64,000 bases of DNA from Cervus elaphus. Its lineage: Eukaryota; Chordata; Mammalia; Artiodactyla; Cervidae. Under the pieces are notes generated by a model. It had not been told where the DNA came from. It worked only from the letters and a program-made list of their open reading frames with translations, and did not search any database. Positions 36,643-47,929 of the stretch are shown one piece after another (the stretch's first letter is position 1; every line of letters begins with the position of its first letter). The stretch is from the NCBI RefSeq assembly GCF_910594005.1, contig NC_057832.1:101071152-101135151 (forward strand), in the 5' to 3' direction. The position numbers and the translations under genes are program-made.

Positions 36643-36971
36643 CTGTGTGTGCGCTAAGTCGCTTCAGTTGTATGGACTGTAGCCTGCCAGGCTCCTCTGT
36701 CCATGGGGATTCTCCAGGTTAAGAATACTGGAGTGAGTTGCCATTCCCTCCTCCAAATCTTCCCAACCCAGGGATCGAACCCAGGTCTCCTACATTACAG
36801 GGAGATTCCTCTGTCCAGGAGCCTGGGATTTCCCAGGCAAGAATACTGAAGTAGGTTGCCATTTCCTCCTCCAGGGGATCTTCCTGATCCAGGGAGCGAA
36901 CCCTTAGGTCTCTTAGGTCTCCTGCATTGGCAGGCAAGTTCTTTACCACTAGCGCCACCTGGGAATTCCCC
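36643..36971 (-). mobile_element. Rearranged Bov SINE, antisense
   Basis: Antisense Bov-A text with an internal repeat: 'gaatactggagtgagttgcc' and 'gaatactgaagtaggttgcc' both appear, as do two 'aggtctcct' heads. It is probably a SINE with an internal duplication or two overlapping insertions. Confidence 0.8.
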
Positions 36972-37079
36972 CCAAATCTTACTATGCTTTCTTTTCCAAT
37001 AAATTCATTCATATTAAAAAGCATTGTCTCCATTTCTAAAATACATCTACAATTATTTGCATTTTCCTCTTCTCACAAA

Positions 37080-37400
37080 GATCACTGTTACCTCACCTAA
37101 ACTACTAAAACAGCCTCCGAGCTGGTCTCCCTGCCCACTGTCAATCCATTTCTCAGGGACAGCAGCTTGAATGATCTTTTTCAAATAAATCATGTCATAT
37201 CTCTGAAAATAAAAATAAATAAAATAAAATGCATTGTCAAATCTTACTTCTGGTCACCTCAACCTTGAGTCCATCTGACTCTTGGCACTCAGGAGTCTAA
37301 TCTGGAATGTTTCCACAGCACCACCTGTTAGACTGCCCTGGCATCTCCATGAACCAACCCCTCCTCCTAAGTCCACCCCCTCTTTCACCTCCTCCCCCTC
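37080..37400 (+). repeat. L2 LINE relic, sense
   Basis: 'cagcctccgagctggtctcc', then 'agcagcttgaatgatctttt' and 'cttacttctggtcacctc' follow the L2 order. Confidence 0.55.
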
Positions 37401-38175
37401 ACCCCAGCCTGGCAAAATAAACATATACTCTGGGTAAGTACAGTGTGGTTGCTCTGCAAGAACTGCTTTAAGAAGTCTCCTGGTATCTCCAGTGAGCTCC
37501 TAGAGACTCCCACCTCAAAGCCCCTTCACTGGGAAACTACAGAGCCTCCACTGTTCCCCAAAGTCCACAAAATAGGGAATGGCCATGCCCTGGCTTCTTT
37601 ATCTCCCAATGGGTACCTCATTCCTATAACCAGGAGTCTCCTACAAGGCAGCTACCTTCAGAGGACGATCCCCATTTAACATTATCAGAACCCATTATGG
37701 ACCCATAGACTGGCTTTAATTAAGAAAAGACCTACATCTCAAAAAAATAAAACAAAACACACTTATTTAATGAGTTCTGACAATTACCTAATGTGCTACA
37801 TCTTGCCCTATAGATGTGTATTAAGAGGCACTTGGTTAGACTTGATACCCAAACATCCAGGTTAAGGGAGCAGCAGGCAGTCATTTTGTCATTTGATAGC
37901 ATCAGTAACATTTCAATATATTTTACCTTGAGACTTCTACGATTGGGTAAGAACTCCAATCTGAGTTTTAACAGACTCTGAATTTTTGCAAACTATATGG
38001 GATTCTGAAGAAACTCTCATTAAAAATTAATTTAATGCATTTAAAATGTTGAAACCTCAGTTTTCCATATAGCAATCTTTAAATGAAATAATGCTGCAGA
38101 AATCAAAGGGTAGGTGTTACAACTTGAAGAGGGGAACAGGCATAGAATCAGAACTTTAGAAGAGATGACCAAATC
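37401..38175. other. Non-coding DNA, nothing recognised
   Basis: Moderately AT-rich and without a nameable repeat or supported exon. Confidence 0.5.
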
Positions 38176-38360
38176 CAGTGGTTCTCAAAACGTAATCCTT
38201 CAACCAGCAACATCAACATCACCTGGGAACGTGTAAGAAATGCAGACTATTAGGCCTACCCTAGACCTAATGAGTCAGAAACTCTGAAGTGGGGTCCATC
38301 AATCTGAGTTTTAACAATCCCTCAATGACGTCTACATACACTAAAGTTCAAAAACCACTG
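38176..38360 (+). mobile_element. MER5A-type hAT DNA transposon
   Basis: Terminal inverted repeats 'cagtggttctcaaa' (38,176-38,189) and 'aaaaaccactg' (ending 38,360) enclose 'aacatcacctgggaacgtgt' and 'gagtcagaaactctgaag'. It is a non-autonomous MER5A copy of the usual ~185-base length. Confidence 0.85.
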
Positions 38361-38581
38361 ACCCAATCCCACCACTCCACTGAAGAGAAAAGAAATGAGG
38401 CTAGCAACTTCCTTCAATTCTTATACCAAGTGAGTGACCAAGGTCACTGAAGAAAATTCCCAATAAATCTTCAAAACGATTCTTAAGCTATGACATCTAC
38501 ATCCAAGTAGTCACATGAGATCTAAGCTGACCAGGTCTTTATCCACTGCAAGTGTAATTCTTGTATCATTGCTATAAACCT

Positions 38582-38788
38582 GTGGTGGTGGTGGTTTAGT
38601 TGCGAAGTTGTGTCAGAATCTCTGCGACCCCATGGACTGTAGCCCGCCAGGCTCCTCTGTCTATGGAGTTCTTCTCCAGGGAAGAACACTGGAATAGGTT
38701 GCCATTTCCTTCTCCAGGGGAGCTTCCCCAACCAGGGATTGAACCTGGGTCTCCTGCATTGCAGGCAGATTCTTTACTAACTGAGCCA
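38582..38788 (-). mobile_element. Bov-tA SINE, antisense
   Basis: Antisense unit beginning near 'gtggtggtggtttagttg' and ending 'ctttactaactgagcc'. A short GTG repeat marks the 3'-derived end. Confidence 0.92.
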
Positions 38789-39265
38789 ATACTTAGGCAG
38801 ACATGAATTTTTTTTGTCATGAACAATTCACATTTAATACCTAAAAAAAAAAAAAAAAGATTTCACATTATTGACAGGTCCATAAAATCAACAACTCAAA
38901 TCTCATAGGCTTTCTTGTTTGTTTGGTCGGGTGGGTTAACTTTTATTACTGATAGCAGTGGGTTTTGTCTTGCAGTCATTGTGTTTTGGTTCAGGTTTGA
39001 GGGGAACAGCAGGAATTTATGGGGACTCATGGCTGATGGTTTGTTTTTGATTTGGGGGCTCCCCACCATTACCACCAAAGATGTTCACGCACCACCAAAG
39101 GCATTTGAAAAACAGTCATAAAGAACTAAGAGACCAGAAACTGCTAAAAGATCCTCCTCAAAAAACTTCATATTTTATCTTGGAACGTAGCATATGATTT
39201 TCCTTAGACAACAGACTTCTGTTTTCAATTATACTTTACTTACCCTGGTTTAAAATTAGTTTTCA

Positions 39266-39619
39266 GGCTTTCCTGGTGGCTCAGTGGTAAAGAATCCGCC
39301 TGCCAATGTGGGAGACCTGGGTTTGAGCCCTGCTCTGGGAAGATCCCACATGCCAGGGAGTAACTCAGCCCACCTCCCAGCCCCCCACACCACAACTGCT
39401 GAGCCTGTGCTCTGGAGCCCACGAGCCACAACTACAGAAGCCCTGAGCCCTAGAGCCCTGAGCCAGAGAAGCCGCAGGGATGAGAAGCTACAGCGATGAG
39501 AAGCCTGTGCACCGCAACTAGAGACTATCCCCTACTTGCTGCAACCAGAGAAAAAGCCTGCGCAGCAACAAAGACCGAGCACACCCAAAAATAAGTAAAT
39601 ACATTTTAAAAAATAAAAA
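39266..39619 (+). mobile_element. CHR-type tRNA-Glu SINE with 9-base duplication
   Basis: Starts like Bov-tA ('ggctttcctggtggctcagt') but then follows the CHR pattern ('gggaagatcccacatgccag', 'gctgagcctgtgctctggag', 'caaagaccgagcacacc') and ends in an A-rich AAATA tail. It is flanked by tagttttca at 39,257-39,265 and 39,620-39,628. Confidence 0.9.
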
Positions 39620-39628
39620 TAGTTTTCA

Positions 39629-41009
39629 TGTGTGCAACACATAGCAGCAGAATGACAGGAAGCTAGTCTGTGTCTCCTAGGAACGAGGACAGGGCTGTAA
39701 TCCAGCCACACGGAGGACCACAAGCTAGGTAAGTCTGACACACAGCGCCAAGAGCAGACTGCATCGTCTTCTACAAGTACCAGACCACATGTGGGGCTGC
39801 ATCACCAACTCACCAACACAGCATCAACCATGTGAAAGGAGTGCTACGATTTCAGCCTTAGGGCTCTCGCTCTAAACAGATGTTTGATGTATCTCATACC
39901 TTTTTATATAAATATTTTAAAATCTGGTAGTGGTTATCTGCACAACTAAACATCTGTTTCTATTTACATTTGAAAATATTTTCTTCTGAGAAGTTTATAA
40001 CTTGGGTGTTAGGATTATCACAGACTGAAATTTAGAGGTTTAAGAGAGAAACGTTTCCATTCCTGTTTCTCACATAGAAGCTGTTTTCTCAATGTCATGC
40101 CATACGAGAGATATTTTCAGTCCTCTTTTCAGACTCTATTAACATCTATAATTACCTTCGATTTCACAAACCATATTTCCTAACTAACATGGCTCAGTGC
40201 ATGACTAATTCTTTGAGGAAGAATCACAGAACAAGTGTGCAGAGCAATAGAAACAACTACCTCAATTTGACTTACACTTCCAACCCTCTCCCTGTGACCT
40301 GAGCACCAAAGCTTTTTGTGACTTTATTTCTCAATCTGTCCTCAAATAGGGGTAACAATTCTTGCTATGTATCCTGCTACAGGAAAAGGAATCAAAGTCA
40401 CTAGGCTAAGGATAATGTCCCTGGAGAGACCACATTCATTCCTTGCAAGAACTGTAAATTACAGTGCAGTCACTGAGTCTCGGCCTCCTCTTTAGCTCCA
40501 CAACATACCCTCTGAGGCTAAATTCAGGGGGTTAAACTATTTGAATGTTCTTCCATTCTCCAAATGTTTCTGAGCACTTGCCCTGTGTCAGGTACCATAC
40601 AAGGACACTGGGGATATGATGGCCAGCAAGACAAACATAGCGCCTGCTCTTCACAATACATCTAAGGAAAGCTCATGGGACTTCCAATCAGTTTATACAC
40701 CACGGATTCAAATCCATTTGATGTTCTAAACAATTACTCGAAGCCATAATGACCCATAATCACTCCACTCTGCTCCTGAAAATGGGAGACCACGTGAACT
40801 CCATGAAAAGTCCACAAAACACAGACAGATGCTCGACAATATGAAGGCCTCACGTAGGTTAAAAATATCCTGGAAACACCTTATGATCTATGAATGGGAA
40901 GCACAGTGTTATGCGCTGTAAAATGAACCAAGATTTTTCTTTTAAAGGCAGAACACTGTAAGTTAATGTTTACCTATCAAACACTAGACTCAAACGTAAG
41001 CAAATCCTC
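39629..41009. other. Non-coding DNA with an L2 scrap
   Basis: An antisense L2 3'-end piece is at about 40,560-40,645 ('cttgccctgtgtcaggtacc', 'ggacactggggatatgatgg'). No exon is supported. Confidence 0.5.
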
Positions 41010-41215
41010 TGTAACTGTCCAATGCAGCAGCCACCATCCACTTGTGGCTATTTTTAAATCAATGAGAACTTTAGTTCTGTGTCACATTAGCCACACTGAA
41101 AATGGCTCACCAGCCTCAAGTGCTTAGTGGCTATCACTTCTAAGTCATTATAAATGTATCATTATAAATCATTCCTATCATTCTGGAAAGCTCTATAGGA
41201 CGTGCTACTCTACAA
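41010..41215. repeat. Non-autonomous hAT relic
   Basis: Block 'taactgtccaatgcagcagc' at one end and a diverged 'ctctataggacgtgctact' at the other, with 'aagtgcttagtggctatc' inside. It is the same family as the relic at 3,690. Confidence 0.5.
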
Positions 41216-41801
41216 ACTCTGTAACACTAAATCTGAACGTTACAGTGTAATGAAATGTGATGATGCATCTGTACTCTGCCACGATACATAGAAGTTTGTT
41301 CATCAATAATATGGTGCCATTTCTTCCTTCCTAAGGAAGTTGAAAAATGGTAATATTGAACATCTCTCCTAGAACTCACAAGTAAACACTTGGCAAATTG
41401 AGAATGAAATTGGTAAACAAGTGAAAAGCTGATTACATTTAGTCCCATCCTTACTACTCCTTTTACTGGAATATATTGGTGGTACCCTGTATTCTCTGTT
41501 CAAAGATGCATGGTTTCAGCCTAGTAGCAGAAGTGAGAACGGTAAAGAATGAAGATGAGTGATCAACCCAAATAACGCAACTCAAATTCAATTTAGACTG
41601 ACGTAATAAATTGGGTGCCTGCAGTGTGCCAGGGGTACACAAATAAACACCATTTCAACCTTTTATAAGGTCAATTTAGTACAGGTGTCCAACGTATAAA
41701 CAAAAACAATGTATGTTGTGAAAAAATGCACTGAGACACATCTGTGCAAGGAATGGAGGTGACACAGCAGGATGTTTCCAAATACCTTTCAGGAAGAAAT
41801 T

Positions 41802-42016
41802 GGGGCTTCCCTGGTGACTCAGACAATAATCTGTCTGCCATGTGGGAGACCTGCGTTCAAACCCTGGGTCAGAAAAGTCCCCTGGAGAAGGGAATGGCCA
41901 CCCACTCCCCTATTCTTGCCTGGAAAATTCCATGAACAGAAGAGCCTGGCAGGCCCGAGTTCAGAGGGTCGCAAAGAGTCAGAGATGACCGAGTGACTAA
42001 TATTTTCACTTTCATG
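41802..42016 (+). mobile_element. Bov-tA SINE, sense
   Basis: From 'ggggcttccctggtgactca' to 'tattttcactttcatg', flanked by the 7-base repeat agaaatt (41,795-41,801 and 42,017-42,023). The open frames at 41,744-41,996 run through it and are not genes. Confidence 0.93.
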
Positions 42017-42023
42017 AGAAATT

Positions 42024-43412
42024 AAGAGTAAAGTCCTAAAGGAGGTACCCTAGAAGCAGAAGACAGAGCTGTCCACAGGAACCACAAGTGGTTTGACAAC
42101 TCTGGATTAAAGTATCTTTGGTGGTCAACAGGGATGAGGACGACAAGGGAGGGAGGGAGATGGGGTTAGAGAGCTATTTCCATGCCAAAAATAGCTTACA
42201 CTCAGTTATATCAGGCTTGCCCTAGTGGTATGTCTGTCTATAAGCTTCCCTAACCAAAACTGCAAGCCACATGAAAACCAGTCTCCGAAACTCGCTAAGT
42301 AATTTGCCTACATCCACCATACAGCTAACAGTGTTTGAAAGCAATCATTAGCAGGAATATGAAGACATTTCTTTGTGACGCAGTACCACTTGATCATGTG
42401 TATTGGTCACAAAAACATTGTAATTAGAACCCTCTGTTTTTAAGGATAAAATCTCTATTGTCTGTGAGTTTTATTTCTAACGTCCTTAGAGAATATATCA
42501 AGGAACACATTTTCAAAACAAATAGATTACTCCCACATCTAAATATTCCCACTAAGAATTTATCTGACAGAGGAAAATGAAATAAATAAGAGAGAGAAGG
42601 GGATGCAGAAACAACACTTCTGTACTCCAGACCAGAGTGGTTGTTTTTTTTTTCCCCTCCTAAATTTTCAAGGCAAAGCTTCTGCTACTCCGTATACTAC
42701 CTTGCATGTTCTGCTACAACCAGCCAAGGACCAACAAAATTATATCGTGTCCACCAACCTAAAGGACTTCTGTGAATGCTTGTGTAAATCCTGGGAAATT
42801 ATCTGCATCTTCTAGACTCTTCACTTCACTTTACATGTATGTTCAAGTCTCAAAACAACTTGCATGGAATCAGTTCTCTCCAAATTACTGGGATCCCCTC
42901 TTCAAAGAAACTTGGGGAAAATGTTAGTAGCCTATATAGGTCTCAACGAATTCACCAGGTGATTCTTCTCCCTTTCATACAAACAAAAATTTGCAAATAA
43001 AAATACATATATATTTCGATAAATTGGCTGGTCTTTAGGCAAACACAAAACTATTTATATTCGCACAAACACATGCCATTTAGGTAAAGGTAGATTTCCA
43101 AAGTAACATACGTAATGACTGAAAGACTGGGTTTTGGAATCAGCTTGCCTGGGTTCTAGTTATGGATCGTCACTGACCAACTCTTACTTAACCTCCTGAG
43201 CTTCCACTCCGTCACCTGTAAAATGGGGGTAACAATGTTTCATCAAGAACGTCAGGGAATGCCAGCACATAGCTACTCGCATCTACTGACATATCAACAC
43301 CTGTTGGCTATTTCGTCCCTAAAGATGGATGGTTTCACAGCTATCTATTCCAGCCAGCGAGTTCTGTAAGCTCTCAACCTTCCTCGTTCATCAAAAACAC
43401 TTACGGAGGTTT

Positions 43413-43414
<2 letters not shown>
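42024..43414. other. Non-coding DNA with a MIR relic
   Basis: A sense MIR copy is at about 43,125-43,290 ('cctgggttctagttatggat', 'cctgtaaaatgggggtaaca'). The rest has no recognised feature. Confidence 0.5.

Positions 43415-43464
<50 letters not shown>
43415..43464 (+). repeat. (AC)25 microsatellite
   Basis: Fifty bases of uninterrupted AC, about 150 bases outside the CpG island. Perfect repeats this long are usually length-variable. Confidence 0.97.
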
Positions 43465-43467
<3 letters not shown>

Positions 43468-43619
43468 CAGCCCTATTTGGATTTGGTTTACTGATCTAGG
43501 ATTGGGCCGGGCATCAGAATTCTTTCTAAACCGTTCCAGTTACTTACAACGTGCAGTCTGGATTAAGAGCCACAGAGAGGTCTCTAAATGCCCACAGAGA
43601 CTCACGCCTGCAGTCTGTT

Positions 43620-44590
43620 GATTTCCAACTGAAACAGCGCAGGCGGGCCCCCAGCCCGGATGGAACAGGCTTGCCTGGATGCTGCGACGACGAACTCCAA
43701 AGTGCGGTGGGATTTACACCCACGCCCGCACACTGCTCACGAGGACCAACTCCCACAAACTCCACCAGGTGGGGCCTGGACACCCGGCGCGGTCGGGATG
43801 TGTCCGGGGCACACGCCCCCTCGCCCCTTCGGCGACAGCACCCCGCGGGCGCCCGGCCCTCCGGACGCCTGCGTCACCGCGCCCCAGCCCCCTCCCGCCC
43901 CCGGCACGTGACTCGACACGCGCCAGCTGCACGCGGGCTCCATCAAAACAAAAACAGAGAGGGCCGGCCGGCCGGCCCGGCGGCGGGGAGCGCGCGGGGG
44001 CGGCGGGCGCGCCCCCGCTGCCGCTGCCCGGCGCCGCGGCCGCGCCTCCGCTACCCCGAGCGCCGCCAAGGCCGCGCGCCCCGACCGGCCGGGGGCGGGA
44101 GGGCAGAGGGCACCACCCTGTTTACAGCCCTCGCTCCCGGCCGGGGACCCCGCCCGGAAACGGTCTCCCGGGAAAGGGCCCTGGCGTGCGCACCCACCCG
44201 CGGCCCGGACGTCGGCGCTGGCGTGGGAGGCTCGGGCCGCCGCTCGGAATAAAGCCGCGTCGCCACGGAGCTGGGGCCCCGGGCCCGCGCGAGTCTCCGC
44301 TCCTCCTCGGCGCGCCGCCCACGGCTGCTTCGTGTCAGCCCCCGTCACGACTGTGCTACGCACTTCACCCCCCAGCTCTCGGCTCCGGCGCTTCCGCAGA
44401 CCCTCCTCACGTGGCCGCCTCCTCCCGGCCCCCTATACTCCCCGGCGACCGGGCTGCGGACCCTCCCGCACTTCGGGACCCCGCGCTGCTCCTACCCCGG
44501 GGAGGGGGTACATCGCCCGTCTCGGACCCACCACCTCCCCATCTTCCGCCGCGGGAGGGAGGGAAGGGTGGCCATGAGCTGTCAGAAGCC
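43620..44590. promoter_or_regulatory. CpG island, block A
   Basis: Extremely GC-rich with dense CpG, including a (GGCC)n palindrome at 43,961-43,980 and CACGTG E-boxes at 43,905-43,910 and 44,408-44,413. Long frames on both strands (up to 308 codons) overlap each other and are proline/arginine/alanine-rich, as expected from composition alone. Minus-strand donor-like sites just below it (GTAAGT at 43,542-43,547, GTGAGT at 43,600-43,605) leave room for an extra minus-strand first exon. There is no recognised coding sequence. Confidence 0.8.
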
Positions 44591-45258
44591 CAGTTTTCCA
44601 CATGACGAACCTCATCTTCACCCTTACACATCCCTACTCCCCCTTGAGCCTAGCTTCGAGATGAATCAGATATTTAAAGCGGGGTGGGGAGGGGTTGTCA
44701 TCATTTTTCTCCCTAGTCGGAAAAAAAAAAAAAAGACGCAGCTCTCCGATCCGCTCGCTTTTTAAGACTCCCCACGTCGTCCCATCAAATGCAACTTAGA
44801 AAATAGAAATGCCCACCACACACCTGCTACGCCACCCACCCTCTCGGAACCTGGAGACCCACCCAGCCCGCCTTCTGGAACCTGCGCCTGGGGTGGGGTG
44901 GGAGCGGTGCCGTCCGGTTCCCAAAAGTAAGAGGGAGTGAGAGGGGGATCAGGCACCCCCCCCAGCCCCGCCCAAGAGCGCGATCCTCCGGTCCCCCAAC
45001 TCGAGAGCGCAGCAGGGCATCCTCCGTCCCTCCCAGTGGAACGAGGAAGGTAGCCAACGGCCTGGGTGCCCGGGGGTGCTGTTTTTCCCCTTTAGAACGC
45101 AGACGCCGCGTCCTCTGTGAGCACCCCCACCCCCGTCGCCTGATTTCTGGTGGTCAGCAAAGGTGGGGTAGGGGGGAAGACGGGACCAAGTACTCTGGAG
45201 GTTCCGGGATGTGAGTCTCCGCGGAGTGAAGAGGTGGAATCTCGAAATGGAAACAGTC

Positions 45259-45294
45259 TTCCCCCCCTCCCTCCCCTCCTCCTCCTCCTCCTCT
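45259..45294. repeat. Polypyrimidine tract, G-rich on minus strand
   Basis: C/T only. The minus strand reads GGA triplets followed by three long G-runs, giving quadruplex potential inside the island and downstream of the minus-strand exon. Confidence 0.75.
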
Positions 45295-45349
45295 GTTTAC
45301 CTCAAGTTTGAATTTTATCTGCGCAACATTAGCTGGAATGCGGACATTG

Positions 45350-45386
45350 AAAAAAAAAAAACACACACACACACACACACACACAC
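45350..45386 (+). repeat. A12(CA)n simple repeat
   Basis: Twelve A followed by about twelve CA units, inside the CpG island. Confidence 0.95.
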
Positions 45387-45791
45387 TCTCAACCCGGCAG
45401 CAGCTCCGGAGGAGCCATGTGGCATCAAGCCACCTCAAAGGGGAAAAAAGTGCTCTTAGCAACACAAACATGGCGAAATCGCCTCGGCATTCCCGGCTAA
45501 CGCCACCACCCCTACCTTTCCTCGCCCGGCTCGCCAACATCCCGGCCGGGACCTGCGGGCCCTTCCGGGGGGAGGCGAGGGGCCCCCGGGGAGTCCCAGG
45601 GTGGGACCGCGGGGCGTGCGAAAGAGGAAATAACCAGAGTCCACAGTGCAAATGTTTCTGCTGGACCATCGAGCCCGCCGCCTCGCAGCAGTGAGGGGAT
45701 GCCTCTTTTCATCTCGAGAGGTCCAAACGGAGAACAAAATTCCCATCCCGAAGTCCTGCTGGGCCGGCTTTCCCCAACCTCAAGAACTTAC

Positions 45792-46200
45792 CTTGGGGCT
45801 GAACACACGCTGCCGCTTTAATCCCTTTCTTCTTTCCTTCCTCCGGACGAGACGCAAGGGGGAAAACGATGCGCATGTATATTTGTAGAGCACAGTCTTC
45901 TAGAATTCCTCTTTGATCATCAGGAGGAGCGATGGAGGCTCCGGAGACAGGTGCAGTCCTGGCCGAGGCTGCCGGCTAAAAGTTGTTCTCTCGGCTGTGG
46001 GCGGCGGGGGTCCCCTCGGCCGGGGCTGCGGACCGGGTCTCCCTTCCCCCCCGCCGGCGTCGCCCACTTCCCGCGGGGAGCTGCTGCGTGCGGCTCGGCT
46101 GCAGGGGAGGTGGCGTAGTTTCTCTTCCTCCCACCTCTTCTCACTCACTTGTTTTTGTAGCCGTGGGCTCCCCTAATGCTTTCCTCTCCACAATGTTGTT
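45792..46200 (-). other. Probable first exon, mostly 5' UTR, unnamed gene
   Basis: On the minus strand the GC-rich transcript-like stretch ends in CCCCAAG followed by GTAAGTTCTTG, a very good donor (GT at 45,790-45,791). The 5' end is unknown; I place it near 46,200, below an E-box. A stop-containing region and a seven-codon frame (45,900-45,920) indicate UTR. A later ATG at 45,874-45,876 opens a frame MRIVFPLASRPEEGKK that runs to the donor (28 codons, phase 1), but its start context is weak. I cannot name the gene. Its body would extend to the left across the window. Confidence 0.5.
45900..45920 (-). CDS. Short upstream ORF, MIKEEF
   Basis: ATG at 45,918-45,920, stop TAG at 45,900-45,902, six residues. 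It lies inside the first-exon candidate and would be an upstream ORF if that exon is transcribed. Preceding bases (CCTG) give a weak start context. Confidence 0.3.
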   Translation of the reverse strand: MIKEEF

Positions 46201-46264
46201 TCATTATATCATGTCCATCATGTGACACCGGAGAGGCCTCTCTATGGAAACTTAAAGGGCCTCC

Positions 46265-46270
46265 CACGTG
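46265..46270. promoter_or_regulatory. CACGTG E-box, promoter-proximal
   Basis: Reads CCCACGTGACT, the same CACGTGAC core as the copy at 43,905. A second near-E-box (CATGTGAC) is at about 46,219. It suits USF/MYC/TFE-type factors; binding is inferred only. Confidence 0.45.
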
Positions 46271-46440
46271 ACTGCAGCAGCAACAACAGCGGCGGCAGAA
46301 CTGGCGGCGGCGGCCGCAGCCTTCCGTACCCCCACCACCACCCACCGAGAGCCCCTCGCGGCATCCCGGAGGGGCTCCGGGCGCTGCAGAAGCCCAGAGG
46401 AGCGAGCCACAGCATCCGGGAGCTGTGGCGTCTGTGCGTG

Positions 46441-47929
46441 CGTGTAGCCTTTGCTCATTACATAGGAAACCGAACAGAAGGAGCGTCCTTAAATCCTTTC
46501 CTACAGTCACAAAACCCACGCTCTGTTAAGATGACATTTCGTGGTTCCTACTTTATTTTCCCCTAGAGCAATGAGTTTTCTATCAGGTCTGATTAAATTT
46601 TACCGAGGCAGAAAGAAGAACCAGTCTTGTCCCTCTGCGAGTTCAGCCAGTTCTTGGGTGGCTCAGAAATGACAAAACAATAATAACAGAAATAGAATCA
46701 GGCATTTGATACATAATTACCATCGTACCAGCTTTAAAGCTTTTCTGGAATCAACATTCCTCCGGTAACTGTTGATGATGCTTGCAGGAGGCAAATGCAA
46801 TGCAGTTTTTCTCTTCCGCAGCTATATTAGGACTTTGTTGCTGACAACAGTAAAAACTTGTTTGTGTCAGGAAGTGAGGTACGACGATATGACCTGGAAG
46901 GTACAGACAAAACCAAAGTGGCAGCTTTTGCATTACTTCTGACCACATTCTCTCAAATAGAAGCAGCTGATCTGCTGTAAAATGCGTATCGTGTTTGGTG
47001 GGAAATCAAATAATCAGAAAAACACATTTTCCCCTTAATCATAGTGGATGTGCTAGATGCTAGAAATTACCTATAGATTTATAGTTTGTATACAGAGAAA
47101 AAGTCTGTGCCTTTATATATTTTGAACCAATAACTTTGTCATCATTTCTAGCATTTAACTGAAGCATTTAACAGACACTTTGAATGACTTAAGTCCAGTT
47201 ATGTGTGAATCCATAACATTAGTTTTTAGAGCCTTCCGTGTTACTGGATCACAACCCCCAATCCTAAACCTCTGCCTTAAAGATTGTGTGGATCATAGGA
47301 TTTTATCCTGTAAATCCAAGCTAAACGGCTCTTGTGATGTTTTAGTTCATGCTTTTCAATTTATAAGGAAAACTCCCTGTTGGACTGGCAGCATTATGAA
47401 AAACTTCATAGGAAACTGAAGAGTGGGGCGGAAGATCATGTTTTCTTTGCCTTGACTGTATCTCTTTCCATCTCATCAGTTTCCCTCTGATTATCAGCCA
47501 TGATGCATGATCTCCACTACATCCCTTCTGATTCCTTAATATGTCCCTCAATATTTACCTTACTATCTAACGCCTAATTCTTCCATCCCTTTCCCCTTCC
47601 CTGCTTTTGCCTCCCAATTCACCCTGTGCCGCCTAGATATTTAGCTCAGGCCCCCCCAAATTCTCCCTCCCAGTCCTCCTTCCAAAGCAGGTCCCCTCCC
47701 CTTCCCAGCTCGGTCTCCCTTCTCTGCAACTCTACCTCCTTACCTTTCTTTGACCTCCTTTATTCTCCTTCACAGTCTGGCCCTCGACTTCTCGGCCTCT
47801 TCTTCCCCTTCTTCCCCTGCAATGACCTGCCTCAATTGGGATCTCCTTCACACCCTTCTTTTGGTCCCATCCCTTCTGACGCCGAACCCCCAGCTTTCCT
47901 CATGGGCTTGGCCTGGTCGGCTTGAGCCT
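46441..47929. other. Spacer between the two promoters
   Basis: Ordinary composition. I see a C/T-rich stretch at 47,570-47,830, and no repeat that I can name with confidence. The plus-strand frame at 47,626-47,925 is C/T-rich low-complexity translation. Confidence 0.5.

Larger units (their letters stand above)
44830..46440. promoter_or_regulatory. CpG island, block B
   Basis: CpG-dense except for an A/CA-rich gap at 45,300-45,390. It contains the minus-strand first-exon candidate that ends at 45,792. An E-box (CACGTG) is at 46,265-46,270 with a GC-rich CAG/GGC-repeat stretch after it, and a YY1-like ATGGCG is at 45,470-45,475. No TATA box is evident near the likely start, which fits a CpG promoter. 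Confidence 0.8.

Noticed and set aside
43551..44605. Long plus-strand frames (233 and 308 codons) and overlapping minus-strand frames in the CpG island
   Set aside because: Several frames on both strands are open together, with P/R/A/G-rich translations. This follows from very high GC and few stop codons; no domain or splice pattern supports a gene.
45154..45669. 171-codon minus-strand frame in block B
   Set aside because: It runs through the CA repeat and the polypyrimidine tract, giving VCVCVCVC and poly-G translations, so it is not a credible protein.
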